Origin: Metopolophium dirhodum
Lineage: Eukaryota > Arthropoda > Insecta > Hemiptera > Aphididae
DNA length: 64,000 nucleotides
Assembly: GCF_019925205.1 (NCBI RefSeq)
Contig: NC_083560.1
Location: forward strand, 98,422,083 to 98,486,082
Direction: 5' to 3'
The number at the start of each line of letters is the position of its first letter. Positions within the stretch are counted from its first letter, which is position 1. The translations under genes were made by a program, and so were the position numbers. Positions 43,213 to 54,040 of this stretch are shown here, piece by piece. The notes under the pieces are model-generated. The model made no database searches. It worked only from the letters and a program-made list of their open reading frames with translations, and was not told where the DNA came from.

Positions 43213-44748
43213 ATGGCATAGATAATATGGCCATATTATGATACAGTCTGATGTGAAGTTAGATACGACGTGTATACTTTTTGGTTACGAGATAATGAAA
43301 ACGAAATAATAAAAAAATAGTTTTTATTTGAATAATTGTGATTGCAAAAATTGCATTGCATTGGCTGCAAAAAATTTTTTTAACCCACAGCCCACCGGGG
43401 GGGGGGAGGATCTATCCCCACCCCGTAAATCCGCCACTGGTACACCTAAAATGTGTATCACCAGATTTTAAAGTTCGAAATTCTCTAAATTTATAACTAG
43501 CTATATTTATACACTTTTTACCTCGACGTATTTCAAAAACATCACAAATTTCGATATCCATATAGTCACTAGTCAGTAGTTATAGTACCGCTTTCTGGCG
43601 AATTACTGCTTAAAAGTATTATGTTTAATACACGTCGATTATTTTCAATGATGATATGGTGGTAATTTGTACCGATAATCAATTACTTTAGGTAAGGCCA
43701 AATTTAAAAATATAAAATATATGTTACGCAATGTTTATGCTGTGCTCAAACGAATCGTCCGTTTTCAGGTTCACGACGGTATTCGTTGTGCGCAAAGATT
43801 CATCGATATCTAGGTAAACAATTTGGATTGTGCGCAAACGAGTTAAGGGGGCTATAAAGAGGTACAACCGCAAACATATTCAAGTATATAATAGTATATA
43901 TTAAGTAATTATTATTATTATTATTATATATTTATACATTATACTTGCGAATTACCTAAAAATTATCATAATGCATTCACCCACAATGTATTGTATTTTT
44001 AAAACCCTTTGGTCGCTTAAATAAAAATGATATGAGCAGTTACAAAAAACAATTTTTCGTTTAAATAATATCTAATTTCGTCTGAATTAGAAATTAAGAC
44101 GTCTACGGAAACACTGTTTATATATTTTTTAGATTATTGGTACCTACGGTATGAACTACTTATGAGAAAACTTGTTTCATTTAATATTCAACCCATAGCT
44201 ATAAAAATAGACCATTTTATCTTCGATTTGTATACAAAAATAAATCATAAATTGAAAATGTCAAATTTCCCTAAACAGGTAACTTAGCATTTTAACCTCG
44301 CGCAGTTGAATTTACTACTTGTATCCTAGAGACTTTTGTTGATGAAAATAGTTCCTTTCCGCCGTATTTGTTGGCAGAAAGTCATTAATTTAATTCTAGA
44401 ACTACAAATAGACCAAAAGCCTTCATACGAGATTTCAACAGTTTGTTTTATAAAAGCCATACAAATTGTTTTAAGGTGGCTCTAAGTGATTAGATTTTTT
44501 GTGCATTTAGAACTACCTACAAGTTGGCGAAAAGTTAACATACTTCTAGACTTCTAATATTCCAATTTTAATATTGCAAACACTTGTCTACGTTTTTAGG
44601 AAAAACTTTTTAATATGCAAAAATATGCAAAATAAAATTTTGTATACAGCATCGTTAAGTTATAAAACAAAGTTTGGTATAAACTATATAGCTATTTTTT
44701 TGACCAACCAATAAAAATATGCAAATGCATAAAGTGTTGGCCCTAGTT
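43213..44748. other. Non-coding, with isolated hAT-type termini
   Basis: No gene. 'ccgtaaatccgccactg' ending at 43439 reads CAGTGGCGGATTTACGG on the minus strand, a common hAT terminal sequence, and is preceded by a G/C-run patch (43398-43424). 'gttggccctag' ending near 44746 reads CTAGGGCCAACAC on the minus strand, another hAT-like end, and abuts the MULE target site. Partner ends were not found. 43740-43870 holds three copies of a 'tgtgcgcaaacgagt'-like motif. Confidence 0.4.
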
Positions 44749-45018
44749 ATCATAAACGGTAAACGGAAAATTGGTACGGTGATTGTGTTTTGAACAAAAG
44801 AAATGAAATAGGCGGAATATTGGTACTATAAAATATTTTATTTTCAGTGGTTCAAAAAATTAAATTAAAATAAATATATGTTCACAATTAATATTAATAA
44901 TATAGTAAAAAAATATGCCGAAAATTGAATTAAATATATATTCATAATAGTAATATGATAGTCAAAAAATGTGTCCAAAATTAAATAATTCATAATAATT
45001 CAAAATTAAATATAAATT

Positions 45019-47043
45019 CACAATAGTTTCCCTATGATATTTAAAAAAATGTCCATTGTAATTTCTTTATTTACGTAACTGGTAATAGTTTCATGAAGTT
45101 TATATTGAAGGGAAGCATATTTTTTATTTTTTTTTCGAGATGTTAAATTATTAGGTAGTTCATGCCGTATACTTTCAATTCGCATCGTAGATTCATCTTG
45201 TTGAATACATTGTAGAACTAACCAAAATGATGGGTTGCTTGTTCCTACAAGCTTATTAAAATAATTATTCCACCCTTCGCAATTGTTATTTGTTCAATCA
45301 CCACCGTTCAATGTGACATCGAATACATTCCACAAAATTGGAGAAAACATTGGGGTACCGCTAGTACCACTGACATAGATGTCATCAAAATATTTAGCCA
45401 CTAACAATAGTTCTATAGGAATTATTGTGTACAAATAAGCCATTCCACTGGATACTTCATTGAGAGGTAAAAAAACTAAAGCATTAATCATACTGCAATT
45501 TATTCTGATATTTTTGTTATTTTTATAAACAGAACTTAGACCTAGGTGTTAAATTTTTCGCCACATTGACTGGCATAAGTGAAAAAAACATCCTTTAACC
45601 TGCACACTATCACCAAATACATGTTTAGTAGCACTTATAGCTCCTATTTCGAAATCCATCATGATATATTTTGGTTTTGGATTGTTTGAAGTTTGAAGAC
45701 AATTAATAACAACTTGTTGTAAAATAGTGATATACGTACTTTTTAACTTATTAGGCAAAAATGCATACACACAAGTAGATATTTGATTTTTATACTTTCC
45801 TCGTATAACATAAAGTTGTTGGAATATAGTAGTTGAGCATTTGAAAGTTCCATCCATAAACCAAGTTTCCGCGCAAGACAAAATATTTAAAGCGAAATTA
45901 GAGGCAAAAATCAAAATTCGCGAATCAGCTTGTTTATTATCAAAAATCAAAAATGGCTTAGGTTCAGCACCCATCGTAGTTTTCCACTCTTCAGGAAGAC
46001 AAAAATTTGCATTTAACGGTTCATCGGGAAATTTTCTATGTCGGTAATTTCGTATGTTACGTTTTATGGAAGACAAATTTCCCAGTGTTACCGCTGTATC
46101 TTCTACAGCCATAAAATATTAAAAAAAAATTAATAATAATAATATTTATTTAATAAAAAAATAATCATCTAACCAGAAATATTGTGCATGATGGATGAAA
46201 CCATCTGACTTGGAGTTTCTCGTGTGTCTGACGCGGCTACGACGGTGGTGGTAGGTGGTCCGCGGAGAGCCGGTCGTTGATGGAGTAGAACGGGTGGTGT
46301 TCGCACTCGAACGTTTGAAATGAATAACGCAAAGTTCGGGTAAACGAGGTCGTATTTATTTCACCCCGTACCGGGTACACATATGTATAGTATAGGTATA
46401 CACAAGAAAAAAATATTAAAAGAAAAAAAAAAGAAAACAACGGACGGCGGGTTATATAGTTCAGGTATCGATCTGATTGTAATCGTGGTGTGTGTTCACG
46501 ACGTGTGTTATTTTGCTAGTAGTAGGTCTACGACGGCCGGTACTCGTTCTACGCGACTCGCCTTCCCGTCCCACCTTGTGCCTTTGTGGCGTGGTGGGGG
46601 AGTTGGCGTTGTCGCGCTGTAGCCCGTAGTGGCGGTTGACGAAAAGTGTAGACTGGTCGCTGCGGTACCTGTACTTTGTACTGGTGGCCGCTGCGTACCG
46701 CGTCATGTCTAAGGCTCTTTTTTTTATATCATGTTTAATAACAATTATTTCCTCAATTTTATTATTTGAAGTGTGATTATGAGGCACTATATTTGAATAG
46801 TTTATATACTAAAATAAAATTAATAATAATACATTACAATACAATAGATACAATAATATAAATTATTACTAATTTAAGACTTACGGGTTTATTTAAATTC
46901 GTTGTAATTTTTCCCGGACATTTTAATGTTGTATTTTGTGAACATTTCCACCTAATAGTATTATTATTTTTTCTTAAAATTACATACGAATAATTCTTGT
47001 ACGGCATTAATTCATTTCCCTTTTCAGTTTTAAAACTTTCCAT
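45019..47043 (-). pseudogene. FLYWCH-type MULE transposase
   Basis: Exon 1 (47043 to about 46888) encodes a FLYWCH zinc finger ('MESFKTEKGNELMPYKNYSY', 'IRWKCSQNTTLKCPG'). Exon 2 runs from about 46811 to 46173 and is interrupted by a solo LTR. The reading 'KKRALD' before it and 'TRETPSQMVSS' after it rejoin cleanly. Exon 3 starts at about 46098 ('EDTAVTLGNLSSIKRN') and contains the MULE core: 'ILIFASNF', 'ETWFMDGTFK' (first Asp), 'YVIRGKYKN', 'KYIMMDFEIGAISA' (second Asp/Glu), 'GCFFHLCQSMWRKI', then 'ALVFLPLNEVSSGMAYLY'. Two nonsense codons (TAA at 45549-45551, TGA at 45294-45296 in the 'GGD-TNNNCEGWN' block) and a frameshift near the 3' end disable it. The stop is at 45019-45021. Confidence 0.85.
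46229..46705. repeat. Solo LTR (477 bp) inside the MULE, TSD TGTC
   Basis: It begins TGACGCGGCTAC and ends GTACCGCGTCA (TG...CA with an 8-bp inverted terminus), flanked by TGTC at 46225-46228 and 46706-46709. It is GC-rich outside an A-rich centre. Excising it with one TGTC restores the MULE frame. The same end sequences occur on the solo LTR at 55310-55744. No internal retroelement is present, so it arose by LTR-LTR recombination. The Asp/Arg-rich ORFs across it are not genes. Confidence 0.88.
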
Positions 47044-48035
47044 TATAACAAAAATAAAAATTGAAAATTGTGGACACGTGGCAATAAGTTGAACGTTGCA
47101 GTTGCACTAGGTCGCATGAAACCTATACAATATCTTTATTCATCGTTATCGATATTGTCATTTGTCGTTGTAGATTAGATTAATACTTCCCTACAATTTC
47201 ATGCAGTACTTATCTAATTTAAGATTGTTTTTTTCATAGTTTAAGAAACCCTGGTTTTTAACGACCGTACCAATATTCCACGTTCAAAACAACCGTACCA
47301 ATTTTCCGACAATCATCATAAACGGTTAGCAATAAAAAGCGGTAAAAACCGATTTAAGAAACTATCTTTTTATAATTAGGTAATTGAATTTCTTTTTATT
47401 ATTATTATATTTAAATTGAACTACACGTATTCAAGCGTACTGTATCTGATATGGAGAATCGTAGAAGACGTCGTTTGCGTTTACACTTTCTTTAATAAAT
47501 TCTTAATTTTTATGTATATTGTGAGTATTGGATGAAAAAAATAGCTTAGATAAATAAATTAGTAGATTAGGCTATAATATGTATGTATTATTCAAAAAAC
47601 AGAAGACATGTTTTTAAATAGGTACCTAATTGTTTTCTTGAATAAGTAGGTACATAACAAGAACCTATATTTACATTAAGTTTATAAATATACATGTTAT
47701 TAGTATATGTATGATGTAGGTACCTACTTTAAGATAAATAGGTACCTATTTAAATTTGATATGTAAATGCCTCTCTTAAATTCAGAGATGTGTTCTTTAG
47801 AATGCACTTTCATGCTATTTGAAAATTGAAAATAGCTTTTATATTTGGCGATATAAATATGTTGATAAGTATTTAATTTATATATTATTAAATAACCTGA
47901 ATTTAAAACTAGAAAATGTAATATTCATTAATATAAAATTATATGTCCACTATTTCTTAGACCTACCTTGATTATCATCTCCAAAACGGCGATGAAATGT
48001 ATTACCTACCTAACCAAACTATAATATGATTACAG

Positions 48036-49270
48036 GCTGGAGAAAATATTGGTCCCAATTCAGTGGAAGAAGAACATTTGATGTTGTTAGGAACAGGAGG
48101 AGTTGAAGCCGCCACTAAATCAAAAATTCTATACAAAACCCGCAATCCCAGGTACGTAATAGACAACCAGAATCACAAGGAATTTGATGCAAGAAAACGC
48201 TGGCCCCAATGCAAAACAATTAATGAAGTTTACAATGAAGGAAACGCCCTCTTGTCTTGGGTAAACATATGATTTTTTTTGATGGAATCACTGTGTTAAA
48301 ATTGAAACAAATGCATTTTCAAAATAATAAATAATAATCCTTCTGATAATTGTCTCGCAACAGGCTTATGCCCACGCCGGGGCATTCGCAGACAGAATGT
48401 GCATAGCGACTAATGGAAGTTACCATCAACCCCTATCCGCCGAAGAGCTAATTTCCTGTAGTGGTATAACACCTTATAAAAACGGTTGGCTCGGTAATCA
48501 TACCGTTGTTTGGGAATATTTCAAAACTCACGGCTTGGTCTCCGGTGGCAAATACAACACTAACGATGTAATTTGAATAATCGATTAGGTATCTTATATA
48601 ATAATCGTTATTTTCATTGCATTGCATAGGGATGCCAGCCTTCCAAAATTCCACCAATTTGTAACATACCAACAAAAATGAACAATCACACATGCGTTAA
48701 CTACTGTTACGGTAATGATACGATCAATTACAACCATGATCACGTGAAAGGTAAGTCAGGTATAGCCAATGATAATAACATACTGACGAGTTGGCAATTT
48801 TTTAATAATGTATTATTTCCCAATTATTACAATTTAATTTTATGATTTCAGTTAGCAACTACTATAATATTATATACAAAGATATTCGAAAGGAAGTGCA
48901 AACTTACGGTCCGGTCACAATAATGTTCTCTCTCTACGACGACTTTTTTCTTTACAAAAGTGGTAAGTTTATAAATACGAGCAATCATATTATATTTCAT
49001 GCTATAAATATTACTGAATTCAATGTATTGTACGGCTTTGATTTGTTGTCTGCTACAGGCGTTTACGCACAAACTGAAAAATCGAAATGGTTACGATATC
49101 AATATGCCAAGTTGATTGGCTGGGGAGTTGAAAATGGTGTAGACTATTGGTTGTTGGTCAACTCTTGGGGCAATGAATGTGGACAGAATGGACTTTTCAA
49201 AATCAAAAGGGGCACAAATGAATGCGCCATCGAACAGTTTGTGTATGCAGGTGAACCTGAAATAAAATAA
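48036..49270 (+). CDS. Cathepsin B-like pseudoprotease, exons 2-6
   Basis: Exons 48036-48260, 48364-48567, 48630-48750, 48852-48962 and 49059-49270 join with GT-AG introns and consistent phases. With exon 1 they give 330 aa, the usual length of a cathepsin B precursor (secreted papain-family C1A cysteine protease). Recognisable parts: propeptide ('EEHLMLLGTGGVEAATKSK'), mature start 'FDARKRWPQCKTI', 'GAFADRMCIATNG', 'SAEELISCSG', 'GCQPSKIPP', 'VQTYGPVTIMFSLYDDF', 'YKSGVYAQ', 'AKLIGWGVENGVDYWLLVNS'. The catalytic motif Q-G-x-C-G-S-C-W reads 'EGNALLSW': the oxyanion Gln is Glu and the nucleophile Cys is Ser. The occluding/catalytic segment G-G-H-A reads 'RYQYAKLIGWG': His is Tyr. The active-site Asn ('LVNSW') remains. 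All splice sites and the frame are intact, arguing for a maintained non-catalytic protein, probably secreted in the gut like its aphid relatives. Confidence 0.9.
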
Positions 49271-49334
49271 TATTATGTTCTTATAAAATAATAATATTTA
49301 ATAGTAATGATAATAATAATTCCTTTATTACGGA

Positions 49335-49340
49335 AATAAA
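49335..49340 (+). other. Polyadenylation signal of the cathepsin B-like gene
   Basis: AATAAA 65 bp after the stop codon, at a plausible distance. Confidence 0.5.
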
Positions 49341-49440
49341 TTCCAATTACAGTTTTTTTTTCGTATAATATTGTATATAATATAATACTATATACGTACG
49401 TACATTATCAATAATTATTAATTTACATATAACAATAAGA

Positions 49441-49467
49441 ATAATAATAATAATAATAATAATAATA
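49441..49467. repeat. (ATA)n microsatellite, 9 units
   Basis: Uninterrupted ATA triplets followed by GAAGAAG. Confidence 0.9.
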
Positions 49468-49499
49468 GAAGAAGAAATAGGTATTTATATTTATATCAT

Positions 49500-50074
49500 A
49501 CATTATAATATTTGAACTTATAAATTAAAAACAAGATATTTATTTATGTATTTTACTATTTGAGTACAACCAGAAATGAAAGAATAAAACCAAGAAAGTA
49601 GTGGTTCAGTGAATCCGTATATTTTAAGCTTGTGAATTAATTCAGAATTAATAATTTATGATTAATCCTATCAAAGGCCTTTTCCATATCGGTAAAAATT
49701 ACAACAGTTTGTGATTGATTTTCAAATGAATCCAAGATTGCGTGTTTAAATATACACAAATTTGTTATTGTTGATCTATTTTGCCTGAACCCGTGTTGGT
49801 CATTTGATAATAATTTATTGCATAAAAGTGTAATAGTATTGTTTACTAGTTTTGAGAATAATTTAGGTATTATTGACAGTTTAGATATGGGACAATAATT
49901 ATTAATTAAGCATTTGTTGCCTTCTTAAAAAATAGGGGTTTTATATAAGGATTTCCATTGCTCAGGAAAAATACCTGAGAACAATGGTTTATTAAATAAA
50001 GAGGTTATAGCTGGAGTGAGAATGAATGCACACTCTTTTAAAAAATAATGGCGAGATTTCATCAGGACCAATTG
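49500..50074 (-). pseudogene. Non-LTR retrotransposon (Jockey-like) reverse transcriptase relic, downstream part
   Basis: Minus strand, with shifts: 'GPDEISPLFFKRV', 'FPEQWKSLYKTPIF' (shifted), 'HGFRQNRSTITNLCIF', 'VVIFTDMEKAFDRINHKLL', 'LKIYGFTEPLLSWFYSF'. This is the standard order of non-LTR RT motifs up to the first catalytic Asp ('F-x-D-x-x-KAFD'). The YADD box and the rest are missing, and the copy ends near the (ATA)n run. Its upstream part is at 54041-54280, separated by a DNA transposon. Confidence 0.8.
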
Positions 50075-50804
50075 AAGGGTTCAGTGCAACAACCAGACAA
50101 GTCACATTTTTAAAATTTTACAGGAGAGGCTTATAACGAGTTTTGTTACATTTAAAACAGAGATATTAAAAAAGTTTCTAAACCATTTTAAAGTTTAAGT
50201 GTTGGTCTATATCAATATACTATTTTTAAGTTTTAGCTTTAAGTAGTTATTTCTAAAATATTTTCTTAAGTTGAAGTGGGCATGGACTAATCTGGTTGTT
50301 ACACCCAACGGAGTCAAATTTAAATATTATATACCCATAGAATTTAAGTGATTAACAGAAAAGTTTAAAAGATTTAGAGCTCACTATAACTTTAAAAGTT
50401 GTAGATATGTATCACAATGGAACTTCAACCATAACTTAGGTACTGGGTAACAATGCTGAATAATATAACCTTAAAAACATTTTTTTTTATTGTTTCTGTA
50501 AATTGTTTACTTTTCGTTCATAGTACCATTGGCTCTCGTTCTTAGGGGGGGAGCAAAAATAACCCTTTTAAACTTAGGAAGGAGCAAATTGAACAGTTTA
50601 CCTACTCAATATTTTTCAACTGACCCTTTGTGCTCCTCTAAATGCCACTTATGCACAGAAAATAGAACACGGTAAAAAAAAAAATAAGTAAAACTTTCCT
50701 GAAAAACTATTAATTAATATAAAATGCAATGTTATTAGTACTATAGTTATTCTAATAGTACAAAACTTCACTTAAGTACCTATATGATAGAAGAAATAAA
50801 ACTA

Positions 50805-51425
50805 TTTCAGCCTTTTTAAGCAAAATAATAAATTAATCTCATCATAAGTTACTTTACTTATGTAATAAAATAAAATTATTTCAGTCTAAACAGAGTTAAA
50901 AAAAACACATAATAAATTAATCACATCATAAGTTACTTTACTTATATATGAAAAGAAATAAAACAATATAATAATACTATTTCAGCTTTTTTAAACAAAA
51001 TAATAAGTTAATCTCTTCATAAGTTACTTTACTTATATAATAAAATAAAACAAACAATAAAATATTTATATTTTTTTAAACAAAATAATTAATTAATTAC
51101 ATCATAAGTTACTTTACTTATACATATTATATTAAAAGAAATAAAACAATAAAATAATACTATTACAGCTTTTTTAAACAAAATAATAAGTTAATCTCAT
51201 CATAAGTTACTTTACTTATATATTAAAAGAAATAAAACAATAAAATAAAATAATTTCAGTGTTTTGAAACAAAACAATAAAATAATCACATTATAAGTTA
51301 CTTTACTTATGTAATAAAATAAATCAAACAATAAAATAAAATTATTACAGTCTAAACAGAGTTAAAAAAAAAACACATAATAAATTAATCACATCATACA
51401 TTACTTTACTTGACTAATAAAATAA
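50805..51425. repeat. Minisatellite, 7 units of about 80-105 bp
   Basis: Each unit has 'cataagttactttactta' (first at 50843, last a variant at about 51390), followed by 'ataaaataaaa', 'tttcag' and 'aaacaaaataataa'-like blocks. Unit lengths alternate, suggesting two subtypes. It lies inside the transposon at 50.08-54.04 kb, 3' of its gene. Confidence 0.88.
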
Positions 51426-51446
51426 TAACATTTATTTTAAACAAAA

Positions 51447-53553
51447 TTAATAACTATTAGGTATTAGGTACCATAAGTTATTAATCTTCATAATCGGACA
51501 GACATGGAACATCATTATTTTCAACATAATTATTTTCTTCAAATTGATTGTAGAACCTAACAGTTTTGCCCTTTTAATTTGTAGGGGCTTAGAATATAAT
51601 GTAGGAAGATTCTCCATTGGATGTTTAAAGTTATTGGCTACAGATTTTTGAAGTATAAAATGATCAGTGCTTGTAGAGTGTGGGATTGTGGTACAGAATA
51701 ATCCTTCTTTTTTGTATTCTCTTTGTCGATATGCCATAATAGTAAACTTAGCTTTACTCGAGTTTGTGATGCATTTTTTATAATAAGGTTTCAAATACTC
51801 TGAAAAGTTGTAAATAAATCGTTGAGTTACATTAATTACATTAAACCGTCTCACACAGGTGTTTTTCACCATTTCTTGGTATGTGCTTGGAATGTATACT
51901 CTTTCAAGTTTTCTTTTTTGTTGTTCAATTAAACCAAAACAACGGTCACAGGGTAAGAAGCTATGGCCAAGCTCCGGATATCGTTGGATAATTTGTTTTA
52001 AGCCAAATGCTTCAGATTGAATGATAGCATATAAATAATGAATTAAAGCAGTGTTTTATTTTGAGAACTACAATTATCTGCAAAGAGATATAAAGTTTTA
52101 ATACCTTGGTGTAGTAGATTTTCCAAGTAATAATTTAGGAAACTAATCACTTCATTCTGACCTTTTTTCCCTACTGACTCATCATACATAAAAAAATATG
52201 ATTGACCTGTTTTTGCTGAATAGATGCAAATATTGTAACTCCATACTTGTCTTTTGTAAAAAACATCAACGGATGGTATGTGAGGCAGAGGCATGTTCTG
52301 TTGATAGTCGAATGAAAGAACCTGAAGAGTAGGATTTGTCTTGGCCTCTTTAGACATTTTCTTCAGATCAGAATAAAAAATCCCAGCCTTATCTATGTGT
52401 ATCTTTTTTTCATCTAATAGATTTGTTTTAATTAAATCATTTTTTTCAGCATTTATTAAATTTTGTAGTCTGTCACATGTTTGACACGTGTCCGACTTTG
52501 GGGAGGCAAATGACAAGTTAAAATTCTTATTGAAATATTGCCAATAAAAATCATATTTAACTTTAGGTATACATTTTTCACCTTTACTTTGTCTTTCTAA
52601 AAAATCATGTTCATATTTCTCTAAATACATTTGATACATTTTTTTTACACTCAATTCAGGTGATAAATATCTTTTTTCGCTATCGTCCATTCGACTATAA
52701 TGTGATACACATCTGGGAAAACTGTTTATATGAGATCTTATTTGAAACACAACTTGATCACATATTTTATTGGGTCGATTCAAAGTTTGTTTTCCTCTCT
52801 TATCTGTTGGGCTCGGAATATTCAATTTAATATTAGAAACAATTCTCTCAACGACTGATTTTCCTACTCCAAATAATGAGAAAAAAGCTTGTTTACATAC
52901 TGCAGTTTCATTAATTCCATTAATTCGAATTTTATAGATACAAGAACAAGATCTACTTCCTTTTTGATTATTTCTTGGTCTACGCCTAGACACCTCTTTT
53001 ACAGAAATAAGACCTCCCAAAAATGTATCCTGTTTTTCTTTATCACCAATAACATTAAAAATGTCTATTATACTGCCTTTTTCATCATCAGTAAACTTTT
53101 CGAAACACTCAAAACTACATTTACAATTAGGACCAGTTACACGTTTTTTAATTACTTTATTTCTCAAATTAATTGTTTCATTACCTTGCGCTCTTTGTGT
53201 TCTTAAAATATTTCTTTTCCAAAGTGAGGGTTCTTAGCTCTTTTTTTACCCCTTGATGTTGATTCTTCATTTTCGTAGCCTATATCTTCTGTACCATTGA
53301 CCCAATCGTTTTCAAATGCATTATTCATAGCTTCTGAGTTACCTAGATCATTTATTGGTATATCTTCTTCAGAATCACAGCTAGATAAAGGTGTTATACC
53401 TACTAAGTCATGTTCCTGCATATAACTATTGTGATTTATTAGTTCAAAGTCCGGATCTAAAATATCATCATCCACTTCAGAAAAAGTAAATGAATCGTCC
53501 AATGCTGCATTGATTTCAAATTCATCCATGATGTCTGTATGATATAGACACAA
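51447..53553 (-). pseudogene. Transposase, DUF7869/Sola-like (RNase H-type) with two frameshifts
   Basis: Minus strand, three blocks. 53553-53203: acidic N-terminus ('EVDDDILDPDFELI'). 53167-52043: Cys-containing region ('GPNCKCSFECFEKF', 'SRSCSCIYKIRI'), a helix-rich DNA-binding segment, a zinc-like 'SDTCQTCDRL', then the core 'LSFDYQQNMPLPHIPSVDVF', 'KRQVWSYNICIY' and 'LYLFADNCSSQNK'. 52040-51447: 'ALIHYLYAIIQSEAFGLKQI', 'YPELGHSFLPCDRCFGLIEQ', 'FTIMAYRQREYKKEGLF'. Asp in 'FDYQ' and Asp in 'ADNC', with a later acidic residue in 'PCDRCFGLIE', fit an RNase H-fold nuclease. Each block boundary is a one-base loss in a homopolymer (a T run near 53205, an A run near 52047). The family is mostly unnamed in databases. 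DUF7869 and Sola are my best guesses. Confidence 0.75.
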
Positions 53554-54040
53554 TATAACAATATAACAATGTTTCTCATATAATGTTTATATAAATATTC
53601 AAAATAATCAAAACACATAGAAACGAACTTAATAAATCAGTAACGAGTAAAAACGACTAGTTAGACATTATTAATAATATATATATAACCATAGATAACT
53701 ATAATATGTAAATAGTATATATAGTATATATATATAATAGTATATAATATAGTTAAACTAAATCGGGAATAACAATAATATAACCGCCAATAAACGTGAT
53801 TATCGTGAAAATACAGTGTAACCATATTTGGGGAAAAAACCAGATAAGTCCGGACTTATCTGGTTTTTATCCTAAACTATCCTAACAAGATAAGTCCATT
53901 ATCATTATAAATCAATGAATAATAATCGGACATATACGTTTGTTGCACCAATAGATAGAGAAGTTTCTGATCTATAATCTCTGATAGATAGCTCGATTTT
54001 CAAAAAAGTGTGACTTATCTGGTTGTTGCACTGAACCCTT

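Larger units (their letters stand above)
44761..47314 (-). mobile_element. MULE transposon with 12-bp target duplication
   Basis: ATCATAAACGGT flanks the element directly at 44749-44760 and 47315-47326. Just inside, 'cggaaaattggtacggt' on the left matches the inverse of 'accgtaccaattttccg' on the right, followed by a shared 'ttttgaac', giving imperfect inverted repeats of about 35 bp. One FLYWCH-MULE transposase gene lies inside on the minus strand. A solo LTR is nested in it. MULEs typically duplicate 8-12 bp. Confidence 0.82.
19299..48035 (+). other. 28.7-kb first intron of the cathepsin B-like gene, filled with transposons
   Basis: GTAAGT donor at 19299 and a ...ttacag acceptor ending at 48035. 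It holds, in order, an intact hAT, a P2X7-C-like gene and Kolobok-like transposase, a MULE fragment, a hAT relic with inserted Helitron, a pogo-like element, a Ty3/gypsy element, and a MULE containing a solo LTR. The remaining introns of the gene are about 60-105 bp. The unassigned pieces at 19299-20277, 43213-44760 and 47327-48035 are AT-rich without recognisable genes. Confidence 0.6.
50075..54040 (-). mobile_element. DNA transposon with 31-bp TIRs, DUF7869/Sola-like, TSD CAATTG or AATT
   Basis: Left end 50075-50105 and right end 54010-54040 are inverted repeats of 31 bp with one mismatch (aagggttcagtgcaacaacc inward). CAATTG flanks both sides (50069-50074 and 54041-54046). Because it is palindromic, the duplication could also be AATT with longer TIRs, and a 4-bp duplication would suit Sola elements. 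It encodes one transposase on the minus strand and carries a 7-unit minisatellite in its 3' part. Removing it with one CAATTG restores the host RT frame ('TTAIGPDEISP'). Confidence 0.88.

Noticed and set aside
46237..46787. ORFs across 46.2-46.8 kb, such as one continuing from the MULE 'KKRALD' segment
   Set aside because: They read into the solo LTR; the true continuation is on the other side of the LTR.
53815..53895. 'ccagataagtccggacttatctgg' palindrome near the right end of the 50-54 kb transposon as a separate element
   Set aside because: It echoes the internal TIR motif 'ccagataagtc' of the same transposon and is better explained as a subterminal repeat than as an independent feature.
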